Source: Teretinema sp964641135
Lineage (GTDB): Bacteria > Spirochaetota > Spirochaetia > Treponematales > Treponemataceae
Reading direction: 5' to 3'
DNA: 29,383 nt
NCBI GenBank assembly: GCA_964641135.1
Contig: CAZXJV010000028.1
Span: 1-29,383, forward strand
How positions within the stretch are numbered: position 1 is the first letter of the stretch; each line of letters starts with the position of its first letter. The notes below the pieces were generated by a model. The model saw only the letters and a list, made by a program, of their open reading frames with translations. It was not told the origin of the DNA and made no database searches. The position numbers were made by a program, and so were the translations under genes. Positions 28,460 through 29,383 of this stretch are shown piece by piece.

Positions 28460-29383
28460 ATGGAACCCTTATCATTTGACCAGCTTTCACCGGATGTAAT
28501 TCTTGAGGTCGTGGAAACGCATACCGGCGTGTTTCTTGACGGTGTAATTCATCCATACAACAGCTATATAAACCGGGTTTTCGGTTTAACCGACGAGGAC
28601 GGTAACAGGATTATAGTCAAATTTTATCGACCCGGGAGATGGTCAGAAGCTGCAATTCGCGATGAACATCTTTTTTTGTTTGATTGCCGGGATGCGGAGA
28701 TTCCTGTTGTCGCGCCGCTTGAAGGTATCAGGGGTGATACCCTTGGAAACGCAGCCGGTGTATATTTCGCTGTATATCCTCTGTGCCGGGCACGCAGCTT
28801 TGAATGCAATAATGGTGATGATTATCTGCGTATCGGACGGGTTATAGGCCGCATGCATGCCCTTTCACGGAAGCGGAGCGCACCGCAACGGCTGGTTTTG
28901 AACCCTGAAACTACCACCGCCTCTTACATTTCTTCACTTCTTTCCCTCCAGCTGGTTCACCCGGATTGTCTGGATGATTTTCGCACAGTCTGCGATGAAG
29001 CACTTACGCACATCCGGGATCTTTTTGATTCTGTTGATTCCATCCGTATTCACGGTGATTGCCATTTCGGGAATATTTTGCAAACTGCCGACGGGGTAGT
29101 AACCCTGATTGATTTTGACGATATGATGACAGGACCTGCGGTTCAGGATCTGTGGCTGTTGTTGCCGGACCGCCTGCCGCAGGCAAGCGCCGAGCTGAAT
29201 CTGCTTCTGGAAGGGTATGAGCAGTTCAACTCATTTGATCGCAGGACTTTGGATTTGATTGAACCGCTGCGCTTCATGCGTCATATTTATTTTTTAAACT
29301 GGGTTGCCAGTCAGCACGTCGATACCGGATTCAGTGAACGCTACCCCGGCTGGGGCAGCCGTTCATTCTGGATCCGTGAAGTA
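28460..29383 (+). CDS. srkA: SrkA/RdoA-type stress response kinase, C-terminus cut by window edge
   Basis: Ser/Thr kinase with the aminoglycoside phosphotransferase fold, 308 codons to the right edge without a stop (E. coli SrkA is 328), so only the last few residues are missing. Family marks are RVFGLTDEDGNRIIVKFYRP with the ATP-binding Lys, GRWSEAAIRDEH, EIPVVAPL, the catalytic loop HGDCHFGNIL and the metal-binding IDFDDMMTGPAVQDLWLLL. In E. coli SrkA (YihE) counters toxin-mediated and envelope-stress death; the role here is inferred by homology. No ribosome site precedes the ATG; a -10 ends 8 nt before it. Confidence 0.92.
   Translation, partial: MEPLSFDQLSPDVILEVVETHTGVFLDGVIHPYNSYINRVFGLTDEDGNRIIVKFYRPGRWSEAAIRDEHLFLFDCRDAEIPVVAPLEGIRGDTLGNAAGVYFAVYPLCRARSFECNNGDDYLRIGRVIGRMHALSRKRSAPQRLVLNPETTTASYISSLLSLQLVHPDCLDDFRTVCDEALTHIRDLFDSVDSIRIHGDCHFGNILQTADGVVTLIDFDDMMTGPAVQDLWLLLPDRLPQASAELNLLLEGYEQFNSFDRRTLDLIEPLRFMRHIYFLNWVASQHVDTGFSERYPGWGSRSFWIREV

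Noticed and set aside
1..29383. tRNA, rRNA, riboswitch, CRISPR or insertion sequence
   Set aside because: No cloverleaf, rRNA segment, repeat-spacer array, transposase or terminal inverted repeats could be recognised by eye.

Overview
The window reads as a chromosomal segment of a spirochaete (Spirochaetota), probably a free-living or host-associated anaerobe near Spirochaeta/Treponema. This rests on the mix of genes: secreted FecR-domain and OmpA proteins beside a CHASE2 adenylate cyclase, a propeller-deacetylase fusion, an EF-G-like paralogue, a stand-alone citrate synthase and a compact ParE/ParC pair. It is inference by eye, since no database was searched. Genes are dense, with many 1-14 nt junctions and several convergent overlaps. 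I see no rRNA, tRNA, IS element, phage gene or CRISPR array.

Layout. (1) 1-8603 is an envelope/peptidoglycan block: a PBP2/FtsI-type penicillin-binding protein (cut by the left edge) overlapping signal peptidase I on the minus strand; divergently, a LysM-M23 endopeptidase, a 59-codon gene and a beta-propeller/NodB fusion; then, convergent, a DacA-type D,D-carboxypeptidase downstream of asnS. (2) 8604-12392 holds divergent gltA (citrate synthase) facing an EF-G-like GTPase, separated by two strong inverted repeats. (3) 12521-17586 is an unknown coiled-coil protein followed by parE and parC. (4) 17683-24289 is a minus-strand operon (OmpA-domain protein, a 170-residue exported protein, a barrel-like protein, a FecR protein) transcribed away from a 935-residue CHASE2-class III adenylate cyclase. 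(5) 24313-29383 is a three-gene ABC-2 transporter operon, divergent yigZ, a membrane-anchored metallophosphoesterase and a partial srkA-like kinase.

How it fits together. Region 1 would build, crosslink, trim and cut peptidoglycan and process exported proteins. Region 4 looks like a sensory module: periplasmic or outer-membrane proteins with peptidoglycan-binding and FecR folds next to an enzyme that would convert a periplasmic signal into cAMP. The most unusual cross-cutting signal is at the promoters. At least seven promoter-proximal genes have a sigma70-like -10 element ending only 6-9 nt before the ATG and no usable Shine-Dalgarno sequence, which predicts leaderless mRNAs. Five other promoter-proximal genes carry clear Shine-Dalgarno sites, so the two modes coexist.
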